NCBI RefSeq assembly: GCF_019320115.1
Contig: NC_089591.1
Coordinates: 57,722,078 to 57,786,077 of the forward strand
DNA length: 64,000 bases
Origin: Miscanthus floridulus
Lineage: Eukaryota > Streptophyta > Magnoliopsida > Poales > Poaceae
Direction: 5' to 3'
Shown here: positions 9,807-21,776 of the stretch, piece by piece
Position numbering within the stretch: position 1 is the first letter of the stretch
Layout: every line of letters begins with the position of its first letter
Made by a program: the position numbers and the translations under genes
The notes under the pieces: model-generated
Database searches by the model: none
What the model was told of the DNA's origin: nothing
Seen by the model: the letters and a program-made list of their open reading frames with translations, nothing else

Positions 9807-11143
9807 ATGATGAGAGGCACTCAATTGGCTAATGCAATGAAGAAGATGGATGTTGGTGACATAAGGCCTAGAGAAGTGATTGAAGTTGAAGATGACAAGA
9901 ATCAAGTGCTCTCTAACTCAAATGTGCAAGCTAGTGATTCTCATGATCAAAATCAATCTAGTTCATCATCTCAAGTGCAAGATCAACAAGTGGCTAGTAC
10001 ATCATCTCAACCAAATGACCAACCAAGTACAAGTAATCAAGTGCAAGTGCTCCAACCGACCAACATTACAAGAGATCATCCATTGGATTCTATAATTGGT
10101 GATATCTCAAGAGGTGTACAAACAAGATCAAGATTGGTATCACTTTGTGAACATTTCTCATTTGTGTCATCCATTGAACCAAATAAGATAGATAAAGCTT
10201 TGTTGGATGTTGATTGGGTCAATGCTATGCATGAAGAGCTAAACAACTTCATAAGAAATCAAGTATGGAAGTTGGTTGAAAGGCCTAAGGGATACAATGT
10301 GATTGGAACTAGATGGGTCTTTCGAAACAAGCAAGATCAAGATGGGATAGTTGTAAGGAACAAAGCAAGATTAGTGGCTCGAGGTTATACTCAAGTTGAA
10401 GGTCTTGACTTTGGAGAAACATATGCCCCGGTTACAAGATTGGAAGCAATTAGGATCTTGTTAGCCTATGCTTGTGCCCACAACATCAAGCTATATCAAA
10501 TGGATGTGAAGAGTGCATTTCTCAATGGCTACATCAATGAACAAGTATATGTTGAGCAACCTCCTGTTTTTGAAGCTGAGAAGAAGCACAACCATGTTTA
10601 CAAGCTAAGAAAGGCATTGTATGGTTTGAAGCAAGCACCTAGAGCATGGTATGAGAGACTTCCTACTCTCTAAGGGATTTAATATGGGAAAGGTTGACAC
10701 CACTCTCTTCAGTAAGAAGCTAGGCAATGACTTATTTGTGTTGCAAATCTATGTTGATGATATCATATTTGGATCAACCAATCAAGATTTTATGAGGAGT
10801 TTGGAAAGATGATGGCAAGTGAGTTTGAGTTGTCCATGATTGGAGAGCTTAGTTACTTACTTGGTCTACAAATCAAGCAATTGAAGAATAGCACATTTGT
10901 GAGTCAAGGTAAGTACATCAAAGACATGCTCAAGAAATTTGGAATGAATGATGCAAAGTCAATTTGTACACCAATGGGGACAATGGAAACTTGGATAGTG
11001 ATACTAGTGGCAATATGGTGGATCAAAAGTTGTATCGGTGTATGATTGGAAGCCTACTCTATGTGACCATATCAAGGCCAGATGTGATGTTTAGTGTATG
11101 AATGTGTGCAAGATTTCAAGCCTCACCAAGAGAAAGTCATTTG
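9807..11143 (+). pseudogene. Copia reverse transcriptase with truncated RNase H
   Basis: The frame 9807-10673 starts in the Ser/Gln-rich linker and enters the reverse transcriptase domain (WVFRNKQDQDG, ARLVARGYTQVEGLDF, YAPVTRLEAIR, QMDVKSAFLNG, ALYGLKQAPRAWYE). A frameshift near 10665 moves the next part out of frame. It continues with FVLQIYVDDIIFGSTN, where YVDD is the polymerase active site (about 10755), then LSYLLGLQIKQ (10809 onward). The RNase H start (GSLLYVTISRPDVMF) is present at about 11045-11095. It stops abruptly at about 11143 and joins directly to the middle of the 3' LTR. The rest of RNase H, the 3' untranslated part and the polypurine tract are absent. Confidence 0.9.
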
Positions 11144-11144
11144 T

Positions 11145-11679
11145 GGTGTCCAATTGTGTGGACAAGGTTCATGCAACACCTCTTAGCCATCGAACCACCA
11201 AGTGTTGGTCGACACAACGGGGACTAGCGTGCTGGCAAGCACGTGAACCTCGGAAGAAAAATCTCTTGTCTCTTGCCATTGGCATTCTCCCAATGATTGT
11301 ATTGGTGATCTTGTTGTGATTGGTTCATCCCTCTACATGGCAGTATAAACGTCCCACTCACTCCTTTAATTACTTACAAAGTAGTTTTATCAAGCTCTTT
11401 AGTGTAACTAGTTTTGAGAGCTTGTTTGCTTGCTAGTTTAGTATCACCTAGTGGAGCTCTTTAGTGTAGACTTGTTGAGAGCTCTTAGTGAGTAGTGACA
11501 TAGCCATTGTTTGTGCCTAGTGATTATAGCAACTAGAATTATTAGATAGTTTGCTTGCAACCCTTGTAGAGCTAGAGCAAAATTGCATTTCGCCATTTAT
11601 TGTACTAACCTCTTGCTCTAGTGTATTTGTAGATATTTTTATAGGCTATTCACCCCCTCTAGCCATTTAGGACCTTTCA
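11145..11679 (+). repeat. Truncated 3' LTR of the Copia element
   Basis: This segment matches 5836-6372 of the 5' LTR closely (by eye well over 90 percent) and ends TTTCA followed by the CTCCC duplication. The first ~1430 bp of the LTR are missing. The junction with RNase H at about 11143 is precise, showing a deletion after insertion, since both target-site copies survive. Confidence 0.92.
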
Positions 11680-12020
11680 CTCCCCCCCCCCCACACACAT
11701 AGCTTTTCTTTTCCTCATTGCTGTTGTTCGTCATCGCCGCTCCTGCTCATCAGCACTACTCAGCTCTTGCTCTACGTCGGTGCACATCGTCGGATTGCCC
11801 GCACAAATCCACTGGTGAACGAGCTGCTATTGTCACCGGTGTTGCCACTCGTGCTCACCGTCACCAGATCCAAAGGCAAGTGTAATAAGGCCTTACTTGT
11901 ATCGCCGTCTCTTCTCCTCGAAACTCATCTCCTTCATAATGTTTATTGATGCAATTCCATTGCAGGGTGCCCTCATCTCTTCGGCTGGTGGTGTCCTTCT
12001 AGATGAAGGAGGCCCCCAAC

Positions 12021-12251
12021 ATGAGGAACATAGTGGACAATCTCTCAGACGATGTGCTTGTCGACATCTTTTGCTACCTTCCCACTCGGTCCTTGTGCTG
12101 CTGCAAGTGTGTCTGTCGCTCCTGGAAGCGCGTCATCTCCAACTCCTATCAACATAAGAAGCTTTCATAGACTATCGTCGGCTTCTTCTATGGCAGCTGG
12201 TGGAAGGGTAATCGCCACTTCACCAGCATCACTGGTGAACGGCCCTCTATA
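12021..12251 (+). pseudogene. F-box gene, N-terminal part, disrupted
   Basis: From ATG 12021 the frame gives an F-box: LSDDVLVDIFCYLPTRSL, then CKCVCRSWKRVIS. In plants such proteins bind SKP1 through this domain and recruit targets for ubiquitination. A TAG at 12168-12170 interrupts the frame, most simply a Gln codon CAG changed by one base. The frame continues with GFFYGSWWKG and SITGERPSI and then runs into a foreign insertion at about 12252. The C-terminal part resumes at about 16195. The two parts together look like a single-exon grass F-box gene of the FBA type. The Copia element 340 bp upstream may have removed it from its promoter. Confidence 0.85.
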
Positions 12252-15200
12252 ACACCCCTGGTGTTAAGCATCACTAAAACTGGATCATGTCATCATCATG
12301 CATGTAATCATCCATGGTAGCTAACTATGCCTTGCATTAACTAAAATCAATGTTATTTTGTTAGGTTGTCCAATGCATATGTGATGTAATGTGTTAAAAC
12401 CAAAAACCTTTTCAAGGTACTTGGTGACCTTCTATTCTTGAATTTCACTTAAACACTTGGAATTATGCCCTAATAAACTTTGAAGTGTAAGGAGTGTACT
12501 TTACACAAGTGACAAGTGTTGGGGATGAACTCAAGTTCAAATCATTAAAAATTGAAATCAAAAGTTGAAATCCAATACTTAGAATTTTTGCCCTTGGGAA
12601 TCAAATTATGAATTCATTTTTGGAGGAATTAATAAAATGAATTTTATAAATAAAATTATTCAATTAGAAGCATCATTTGTTAGTACAAAGTTTGTACTAT
12701 GTAATGGTGATATTGGTTGAATTGCTTGTTTGATAATTAATCACTAATTAATTCATCAATCTAGCTAATCTAACTATTTTGAAACCCTAACTGAAAGTTC
12801 AGTAGTTTAGTTTCAATCTACCCTTATTCCTTAGCCTAGATCTTCTAAACCAGTTTGAATTAGATCATGAGCCTGTTAGCAAAGTTGAAGATCATGTCAA
12901 GGTGAACAACTTTTGTTTTTGGAGAAAGTCGAGTTCATGTTTGGAATCTAGAGAAAAAGGAGGAGGAAGTTTGGCTGTTAGGCATGTGCAGTGGACGCCG
13001 GGGAGCTGCCACTCTGCCTGCTCACCGCTGACCGCCACCGCCCTAGCACCCCTCATCCATGCATAGACATGCACCTCTTCCCCTGGTGCGTTGCAAGCAG
13101 GAGCTGGAGGTCGAGACGCTTTGCCCTCACCTATACCTCACCCAGTCAGCCACTGTCTCGTCTTTCTCTTCTTCTCGCCGTTGTTGAGCGCTTCCACCTC
13201 ACTGATGATTTCTCCATCTCCACTTTGCCTCTGTCCAATTCACCACGCCTATATATTTGTCACCACATTGCCTATCTTCCCAGCCTGCTCGGGTCAACTC
13301 TACCCGTTTGAGCTGCCCGCATGACACCGTCTTCCTCACCGCCGAGCAGCGCATAGCCATGATCGCCTCCACCGTGGCTAGGCCACTCTAGCGAGCCTTT
13401 CGCCTTGTTTCCCTTTTGCTCATCGGCTCGTTGGTTTTAACTATAGGAGCCCAGACATGCCAGAACATCGCGGTCTTCACCTTTTCGCATCATATCAGAA
13501 CCACCATCACCATCGACAGTGCCGCCTGCTCGATCTCTGCCTCAGCTGTCAGGACGTGCAAGTCACAGTGAGCACCTCGGACATGTAGAAGTCCTTAGCT
13601 AGGATGATTAGAGTCGGGATTGGCCAGAGCACTGCCGTGCCGGCGTGCTCTGTTCCGTTGTGCCACCATGGGCGCGGGTGAGCTCGTCACAAGTCCTAAT
13701 CCGCCTTAACCGACCCCTTGGGCGGGTTCGTGAGGTCGAGGCGAGTACGTAGGGGAAAACCCCATCACTAGAGTCATCACCACTGGTCGTTGCCACCATG
13801 ACAGAGTGTCATCATGCCGCTGGAGCCACCTTCGTGTTTGCTGCCGAGTACTAGAGGCTCAACCGTCACCACCATCGTGTGCGCGAGGAAGAGACGAGTC
13901 CATAGGTGGTGATCTCATCGCCGGTGACCTCGCCACCGGTGAGTACCCACCGGTCAACCGCTGCCACGCCGCGGTCAGCGCGGGAGTGGCCCCGGGCCCA
14001 GTTCTCAGCCACTACAGGTAGAGAGGGGGCGGGTGAGGAAAGGATTTTTATCCTTTTTGTTTTTTTATAGAAAATGCTTTATAATACTGATTCTTGATTA
14101 ATTTATAACTAATGAATTAGGGATGATAAAATTATGAAAATTTTTGTGTAAGCTTATCTTTGTATGCTCTATCTAGAAAAAAATTGAGTTGACCATTTTT
14201 AGTACTTTTGCTAGGATTGAAAATTACCTCTTTTAATTAATAAATGCACCTTCCATGATTTTTATAGTTTAAAATAATTATCCTAAAATCATGAGACTTT
14301 GTGTATGTGCTTTTTATGCTTAAGTCAATCCTCATAGAAAGTTCGGTTCTATTTTGATAAAAATAAATTGTCCACTTAATTTTAATGCCTTTTATGGATT
14401 AATAAAAATACTAAAATGATTTCTATAAATCCCTAAATGGCTTGGGTGTGATTTTGGACATGATTGTGGACCTTGGAACACTAATTCCTTTGTTGTTCCC
14501 TGGCAATTTCCTTACTTGATTGTTATACTCATGTTAAACTTGTTAATAATAATAACAAACAATATTACTTTGTGAGTAATTAACCAAACTTTACCGCGAA
14601 GGAGAGTTGTATTCAAGTTAATTAGCTTTGTTTAGTCATATTAATCCATGCTTAGTACATCATCATCCCAAAGCATGCATCTTTATTTACCTTTAGTGAA
14701 CCAGAGTGGTGATTCTTTAACTAAGCAAGAGAAGGGTTCTTTGTCAGAGGATTGGATCTGTTATCTGTGGTTATTCTAAAGTAACTGACAACCCCGACAC
14801 TAAAGGCAAGCCCTAGAGCATAACCCCTTTCCTTGTGTTTTATAAACGTTATTCACTTAAGTCTTATGATTTATGCATTTAAGTAAAATAGGAGTTGTTT
14901 GAATACCAACTATTGCATGCCTGCCTTGTTACTTCTGTACCTATCTTTATCACCCTGTTAAGTAAAAGTAGTTATGATGCTTAGTCATGCTTAGTGGATA
15001 ATAGTTAAGCAACAAGTTGATTTCACAAGTTCTAACCCAAGGAATGCCCTGTGGTTTAATGATGATCAAGAATTTAATTTGAGACCGAGCAAACTCTTTG
15101 CTTGCGCCAAGAAGGGAGTATTGACGTAGTGCCCTGCCTATGTCGGTTGAGGACCGTTCTATTGTAGACCTGTTGTGAGTCAAGACCTTGTAGGACTGGC

Positions 15201-16200
15201 CACATACTCTGGTAAGCCTGATATCTTCGCTATTCCATTATGTGAAAAGACAATAGCGCACTGGGCATGGGAGATGGTGAGAGTAGCGTGTACACGTCCT
15301 ATGAATCCACCAGGAGTGGCGCAGGGAGGTGGAGTACTGTGCTCTTGGGTAGCGTAGACCGGTTCACGTTTTGGAGGATCCAAGTGAGGGTTGATATATG
15401 TAGGTTCGGGTCCAAGCCTAGACCTACATATATCGTGTGGTAAGGAAACCCCAGCTAAGCCAAATAAATTCAAATTGTCGTGCTTCTCGGAGAAGGAGAC
15501 TCGATTCTCTGCTCTACATCGTAGTTAATAACTGAAACATTAGTCATACTATCATGAGATGAGATGGTTAAAGAAGTGATTAACCTAGACCAGGTGCAAA
15601 TGAGAGACTGATAATTAATCAACTTGAGATAAAACATTGAAAGTAAGTATCAACATTAGTAAGCTTTTCTACAAAAGTTAATCTTGATTCTTGCTACGGA
15701 CTTACCTTGATCCCCCGTAAGCCTACATATCCTTGGAGTCCTTCCTTTTTGTTGGTTAAGTCTTGTTGAGTACCTTTGTACTCAGGGATTGTTAAACCCA
15801 TGTTGCAGGAGGAGAGCCAGTAGTAGAAGAGTTTGATGTGCACCCTTGGGCAGGGTGAACCCTCTTTTGTGTATTGTATAGTAGTACCTATCATACTGCC
15901 CTACTGCCAAGTTGACTAAAGCTTATAATTTATATCAACTTAAGAAACGATTTGTAAACTTATGGTTTGTAAGACTTCCGCCGTTTACTCTGATGTAATA
16001 TATTTGTATAAATTGTTGTAATACTGCAATGTATTCTGTAATGTGTCCTGCTCAGAAGGATGAAGTGGATGATTCAAGGTTCCTCAAGGACACCCGACAG
16101 TCCACCAGAGTTGTCTGACTCCCAGGTGCAGCTGCCAGAAGTCTAAAAGACAATGATAGGCACATGTGGGCCATATAACTTGGGAGGTTCTACCACACCC
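12252..16200. mobile_element. ~3.9-kb insertion splitting the F-box gene, probable long solo LTR
   Basis: F-box homology stops at about 12252 and resumes at about 16195, and the six bases ACACCC occur at both junctions (12252-12257 and 16195-16200), possibly the target-site duplication. The left end reads TATAACACCCCTGGTGTT, close to the TGTAACACCC start seen in many grass gypsy LTRs. The interior holds no gag or pol; it has AT-rich parts (12430-12780, 14030-14620), a GC-rich part with stop-ridden frames (12980-14020) and a possible short duplicated arm (GTAGGTTCGGGTCC..CTAGACCTACATATA at about 15400-15435, itself an inverted repeat). A solo LTR of a chromovirus with very long LTRs fits best. 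Exact ends and orientation are uncertain. Confidence 0.55.
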
Positions 16201-17039
16201 ACCTTGTCCTTCTTGCCCTTTCCCCTTCAAAAAGTCCTAGTCTCAGATTATTGTAGCGGCCTCATCCTTTGCTGGTGTGCTAGGCCTAATGGATTACGTC
16301 GCTATGTTGACTGCAATCCGACGACCCACCAATGGCATGTACTGCCGCGTAGCATCCGTTCTGTTGGTCAGGCTTGCTTAGGTTTGGACCCAATGTCCTC
16401 GCACTTCCATGTCATTGAATTTGTTGAGGTGGAGGGTACGTACATAGGTGTGGAGATCTACTCATCTGAAACTACAGCATGGATCTTTAAGAAATCTAAA
16501 TGGGGCACTATAGTATTGTTCTACATTCAAAATCGAGAAGTGTTTTTCTTAATGGTTTTATGTAGATGCTTAAGTACTCTACGATTGTTGTTGTGGATAT
16601 AGAGGGAAAGACATGGAGGACAATTCATAAAACAGGTGGTGCTGAAATGTCCATCCATCAAGCTTAGGGTCACATGTGTGTGCTGTGCTGATTTTCGCAA
16701 TAGGTCTTGGATTTTAGTGTGGATACTAGAAGACTATGGTATTGATAACTGGAGTTTGAAACTTATTGTGGACACGAAGGAACTGATTGGACACATGAAT
16801 ATTAAATTTGGTTCTGAGCTTTGTGCTGAGGAGTACAGAGTGATTACAGTTCACCCAAAATAGAATTTTATTTTTCTTGTTGGGAAGAATAGAACATTGA
16901 TCGCATATGACATAGACCGCAGAAAGGTTCATGTCATCCATGCCCATGTCATCCACTTTTCTAAATCAAGAGGGCGTTTCCATATGAACAGGATTATCTT
17001 CCTTATGTTCCCTTGTTCATGGAGTCATTAGCAGAGTAG
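16195..17039 (+). pseudogene. F-box gene, C-terminal (F-box-associated) part
   Basis: The frame continues the F-box protein with LSFLPFPLQKVLVSDYCSGL and CNPTTHQWHVLPRS, a pattern typical of the F-box-associated interaction domain of grasses, then SHFHVIEFVEVEG and YSSETTAWIF. A frameshift near 16520-16560, a TAG at 16861 and a second frameshift near 16990 break it. The last frame ends YVPLFMESLAE and a stop at 17037-17039, a plausible native C-terminus. The gene is therefore disrupted by an insertion, two nonsense codons and two frameshifts. Confidence 0.8.
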
Positions 17040-17690
17040 TAAAGATGAATTTCCTTCATTTCGTTGTCACGACAGTCTTTGTTTAGGTACGGAGTTGTTT
17101 TCATTTTATCTATGTATAGGCCAATTATGGCTTATTAACTAAAGGAATGGTATGTTCAATATTATTAATTCTGCTGCTTTGTTCAGGTTGTGGATCAGAG
17201 ATAAATAAGAGGGGTTCCATGGTGCATAGGCTACCAATCCAAATGATGCACTAATTATATTAATTTTGCCTTACAAGCAGGAGTGCCACATAGAAGGAAT
17301 ACAGCTACCATCGTTTCGTTATATAAGTCTGTATAGATCAGTACCTTTAGTATGCTCTATGTGCCGCTTGTGTTAGGACATTAGTTGAGAAAGATGTTAT
17401 GGTAGCGTCCATTGTTATTGTAAAAAGTACTCTTGTTTGTGAACCTGATTTATGGATGTAATGATTATATATCTGTATGGTCTATGTAATGTTATTGTAA
17501 AAAGTACTCTTGTTCTTGAAGCTATTAAGAGCCCAGCTGAATTAGTAACTATTGTGAAACCAGATGAAATTTTGTCACTGTCGGATCTAAGCGTCGTTCA
17601 TTGTTTTGTTATCACCATCGTCGCTATACGTATGATGTGGCAGGGATCAAAAGTATATCACCACCGAATCCTTTAGTAACCCGACATCGA
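17040..17690. other. 3' flank of the F-box pseudogene
   Basis: AT-rich sequence with no convincing gene. A short segment GTTATTGTAAAAAGTACTCT occurs twice (about 17413 and 17490), so part of it is locally duplicated. Confidence 0.4.
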
Positions 17691-18400
17691 TTAAATGATC
17701 ATCAAAGGCGGATCATGGTGCAAGGCGGCAGTGACCATGACCTTTGTACTGGCGGATCATACGTTGAATCGATGCTAGTGTTAACCTCTACACAGGCATC
17801 TTGGCCGTCGAAGCGACAGTGAACCCGCACCACTGACAGTCAGGTCGAAGTACAAGACGACGATGCTGGTGACCACTACACAGGTGGTTGATGTGCCCAC
17901 ATGATGGTTTTGATAGCCTTGACATAGGTGGATTATTTGCCAATGCAGTGGTGTTAGTGTACATCCACAGTCGGGTCGTGCTCCAATGCGATGGAAGTCA
18001 GGACCTAATCATGGACAGATCATAAGCCAATACGGCAGTGTTAGTGTACACCGCAATCGGTCGTAGATGCCAACAGTGAAGGCTATGACTATCACTGTCG
18101 ATAGTTTACTGCCAAGGCCAAAATACTGCTGCGATGAGGGTTACGATGTGGATGTGAAAGGTCCGAGTGTAGTAGTGAATGCATCTACATAATGTATGTA
18201 TGTATGTGATGATGCAAATAAATGCATTTGTGTGAAAATATTAGAAGGGGTAAACATATCATGCGCCCAACAAAAATAATGGTTAAGCTTGAGCAAAAGT
18301 AATGCTCTGCACACGAAGAATGATGCCCTCGAATGAGGGACATTGTTTTAGATGGCTAGTGAGGGCTACCATTTAAGAACCTGCATGGGTATAGATATAA
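17690..18400. other. Unassigned repetitive sequence
   Basis: Degenerate repeats with shared words such as CAGTGGTGTTAGTGTACA and GCAGTGTTAGTGTACA about 100 bp apart. A TGTATGTATGTATGTG microsatellite lies at about 18193-18208. No gene seen. Confidence 0.4.
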
Positions 18401-18429
18401 TTTATAATAATATTTAACATAAAAATGAT

Positions 18430-19330
18430 TAGTTCCCTACGAAGGTTAGCTCAAGTGACATTAGGTTGACGAATATCACAAAATCTAAAAAAAGAAAAAT
18501 TGAACAATACAACATGCAAAAAAGAGAAAAAATGTTAGCGTTAGAGAGTTGAAGGTTGGGTGGCTGTCGAAAGTTGATTTTAGATGGAGCCTGATTGTTG
18601 GTGAGGTCGGATGGTTGACAAAGTCTGCGACTGACGAGGGTTCCTAACAGACGATGACCAATGATTGACGAAGGCTGCTGAATGATGAAGGAATGACTGT
18701 CGAAGGTTGTTGACTGATGATAATGATAATCAATTATAGATGTAGGCCAGTGACTGATGAAAGCCACTGAATAACAAAGGTCAAAGACTGATGAAGGCCA
18801 ATGAATGGCGAAGGCTTATCTGATGATAACCAAATATAGATGAATGTCATTGACTGACGAAAGCCACTGATTGACGCAGGCTACTGGTTGATGATAACCA
18901 ATGATGGATGAAGGCCACTAACAGATGGTAACCAATGATAGGTGAAGACCACTGACTAACGAAGACCAATGACCGACGAAGGTTGTTGACTAATGAAGGC
19001 CAATGACTTGATGAAGGCCAATGAATGACAAAGGCTACTGATGATAACCTATTATAGATGAAGGCCACTGAATGACGAAGACCGCTGACTGATAGAGGAT
19101 CACTGAGGTATCTGTCGAAGGTTGAATATTTCTTTGAGAACCACTGATTGATGGAGAATACCGAAGAGCTGTTGGGCAGATATGTGATGAAGGTTGAACA
19201 CTTAATGAGAACCACTGACTATACTGTAAGACAGATGAAGGCAAATAACTGACCAAGACCACTGATTGATGAAGGGCAATAACTGATGAAGACCATTGAT
19301 TGATGAAGACAAAGACCACTGACTGACAAA
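18430..19330. repeat. Degenerate tandem array of GACTGATGAAGGCCA-type units
   Basis: Dozens of irregular short units built on the words GACTGATGAAGGC, GATGATAACCAATGATAG and GAAGGCCACTGA run through this stretch. The minus strand gives two overlapping open frames made of the same repeating residues (18429-18767 and 18847-19319), which are products of the repeat and not recognisable proteins. It resembles repeat fields inside large grass elements and shares the GAAGGC word with arrays at 20220, 21100 and 31785. Confidence 0.75.
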
Positions 19331-20215
19331 GGTCAATAACTGATGAGATCTATTTACTGGTGAAGGCTGCCTAGGTCTTTGTCAAGGTCAGGCGCTTTGC
19401 GCCGCGGAAGTCGTTCCGTAACCTTGAGCCTTTGACTTGGATAATGGAGGGTCCTCTTTCCGCTGAAAAAGCTATTGTCGAATATTGTGGCTCCATTGCT
19501 AGCCACTTTCGACTTTGGTTTTGATATCTCTCATGGGTTATGCCTCGCTGAAAATCTCACCTAGATATGCTCTATGGGAGGGTTAGTTTGGGAGGATAAG
19601 AGATACTTACAGTGGTGGTGACTTGCATGTTAGTAACAAAAAGAGATTCGATACAAATAAAAAATAAAAAAATTGTTTTCAAGTTAGCCGGTTAGGGCAA
19701 AGCATGTATAGCCACTCAGTCCATGCTTTTGATGTGGCAAAGGTTACGACAACTTTCTTGGTCACATGGTGACAAGTTGTGTGCAAAGGTTAATTTTTGA
19801 AATATTGCCTTGAGAGGCGAAGGTTAAATCAGAATTGTGACAAGATAAATCACAAGAGTAAAGATTATTATCTGGTGAAGCTTGTGAGAATTTATAAACT
19901 GGTGAGAAATATTCACTGTGTTGGTTTGACTCCCGCAGCCGGATGCTTTCAACACATATAAAAGAGGTTAGTGATTGAATATATAAGTAATATATACTCA
20001 ACTATTATTGTAAATGGCCTGTAGCTCAAGAAGTGAGTGTCTAACCTTTGATGTGGTAGGCCATAAAAACACAGGTGGCAAAGAGAGAAGAATCTTGGCC
20101 GTGGTCGAAGATTAGCTCATAAATGCATATATTATTAATTTTTAGGATGAAGGTAAAGGAACTTCTTATAATCGAATAGAGCTCCTAAAAAGGGGTACAC
20201 ATACCGTGAGCCCAT
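19331..20215. other. Unassigned sequence within the repeat field
   Basis: No gene recognised. Composition is mixed; the stretch links the two GAAGGC repeat fields and is probably part of the same large element. Confidence 0.35.
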
Positions 20216-20510
20216 GCTGGCGAAACTGATCAAAGCCTGATGAAACTGATCAAAGGCTGAGGCTCTAAGAAAAATTATTAATTTCCAGCTTCACCGAGGA
20301 AGGCTGATGAAATTGATCGAAAGCTGATGCTCCAAGAAAAATCTCAATTTTTGGCTTCACTGACGAAGGCTGATGTTCCAACGAAAAATCTCAATTTTTG
20401 GCTTCGCTGACGAAGGCCAATGAAACTGATCGAAGGTTGATGTTGCGAGAAAAATCCTAATTTTTTGCTTCACTAACCAAGGCCGATGAAACCTTATTGG
20501 CTTCCGTGAA
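20215..20510. repeat. Tandem repeat with TGATGAAACTGATCAAAGGCTGA units
   Basis: Four to five irregular units of about 60 bp each contain GCTGATGAAACTGATC, a run AGAAAAATCTCAATTTTTGG and CTTCACTGACGAAGG. The right part gains CTTCGCTGACGAAGGCC. It looks like the previous array in vocabulary. Confidence 0.75.
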
Positions 20511-21095
20511 GTAATAGGAACCGACACTCATCCAAAGTTATCTCCAGCAAGTGGCAGGCATCGAAGGATCCCATCTTCTGCCTGAAATATTCTGGCGAAG
20601 GCCCAGCTTTTGCTTCACGATCTTCACGAAATAAGTTTCGCGAGAGAACCAAAAGTCAGAGTCGAAGGTTCCAGCTTTGCAGATGACGGAGTCGAACGAT
20701 ATTCCAGCATTGATACGACGAAGGTTCCATGTTGGAATGCATTCAATAATAAAGACCTGCACACAAAAAACAGAAACACTTGCGAGGTCTTCTAGTTAGC
20801 TTGTGGCGATTTCTTGAGTTCGAAACTCTAGCGCTGCGCTCAAGGTTTTGGAGTAGATTATTTTATACAGCCGGAGGCTTGGCAGCATTGTTAAAAAAGT
20901 TTTTTTATGCAAAAAGTTGGTATGGCCGAAGGCTTGTTTGACCCTCGGCTGGTTTTTTCTTGAAAATTTTGGTGAGGTTTTACCAAAGCTATCAACTCTG
21001 TCAGCTTAATTACTCATGAAGATTTAAAGAAATCTTACCTTCCCCAGAGGTTCTTACCTTCTCCCAACCTAGCGCGCCTTCGGCAGTGCGGACGG
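20511..21095. other. Unassigned sequence between repeat arrays
   Basis: Short minus- and plus-strand frames overlap without recognisable motifs. The words CGAAGGTTCCA and GGCCGAAGGCTTG continue the local vocabulary. Nothing else seen. Confidence 0.35.
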
Positions 21096-21099
21096 TCCG

Positions 21100-21545
21100 T
21101 CGGCTATCTTGCCGGCCTCAGCCTTCGCCCGCTCTCGGCGCCGCTTCATGGTGCGGAGGCTCTCATCGGCCGTTTCACCGACCTGATCCTTCGCTCATCC
21201 TTGGAGCCTTTCTACCGCGCGTAGGCCCCATCGGCCGTCTTGCCTGCTCCTAGTATTGCTTCGTGGTGGGGAGGCCCTCGTTGGCTGTTTTGCCGACCCG
21301 AGCCGTCACCCTCCCTTGGAGCCGTTCTACGGCACGGAGGCCCCTGTTTGCCGTCTCGCCTACTCTCGGCGCTCCTCCGTGGTGCGGAGGCTCTTGTCGG
21401 CTGTTTCGCTGGCCCGAGCCTTCGCCTGCTCTCGGTGCTGCCCCGTGGTCGGAGGCTCTTTTGTCGGCTGTTTCGCCGGCCTGACCCTTCGCCTGCTCTC
21501 GGCGCTGCTCCATGGTGCGGAGGCTCTTGTCGCCTATTTCACTGG
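21100..21545 (-). repeat. 67-bp GC-rich tandem repeat coding for a repetitive minus-strand ORF
   Basis: Units with CTCTCGGCGCTGCTCC, GTGCGGAGGCTCTTGTCGGC and TGTTTCGCCGGCC recur at about 67-bp spacing (for example 21381, 21448 and 21515), roughly six or seven times with some decay. The minus strand reads open through most of the array (21250-21675, 141 codons) as a repeated peptide with GETADKRASDHGAAPRAGE-like units. The orientation agrees with the LTR at 32263-32644, so this may be part of that element's internal region. No known domain. Confidence 0.8.
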
Positions 21546-21776
21546 CCTTCTGCGAGTGATCCCTTCCTTGCTGGGCCGGGAGCATCACACGCATGACGCT
21601 GTTTGCCAGCAACAGCTGGCCTTCGCTCATCAACCTGTAATAAACATTACTCTGCAGTCTGCACATAAAGAACACAAGTCCCTACAATGTCATTTGGATA
21701 GCGAGTATGAGATGTTACGGGACCAAGGAGGTACTATGCTCGAAGCCTCATGGTGTTTGGTTGTCTTTGCATCTTT

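Larger units (their letters stand above)
4404..11679 (+). mobile_element. Decayed Copia (SIRE/Maximus-like) LTR retrotransposon
   Basis: The element is bounded by TGAAAG at 4404 and TTTCA at 11679, with the 5-bp target-site duplication CTCCC at 4399-4403 and 11680-11684. The domain order is 5' LTR, primer-binding site, gag (UBN2 type), protease, GAG-pre-integrase, integrase, reverse transcriptase, partial RNase H, truncated 3' LTR. Integrase before reverse transcriptase identifies Copia. The long LTR and the gag type suggest the SIRE/Maximus lineage (inference). Stop codons in every pol domain and an internal deletion make it non-autonomous. It inserted upstream of the F-box gene now at 12021. 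Confidence 0.93.

Noticed and set aside
18429..19319. Minus-strand Ser-rich repetitive frames
   Set aside because: They are products of the tandem repeat and lack any domain; kept only as part of the repeat feature.
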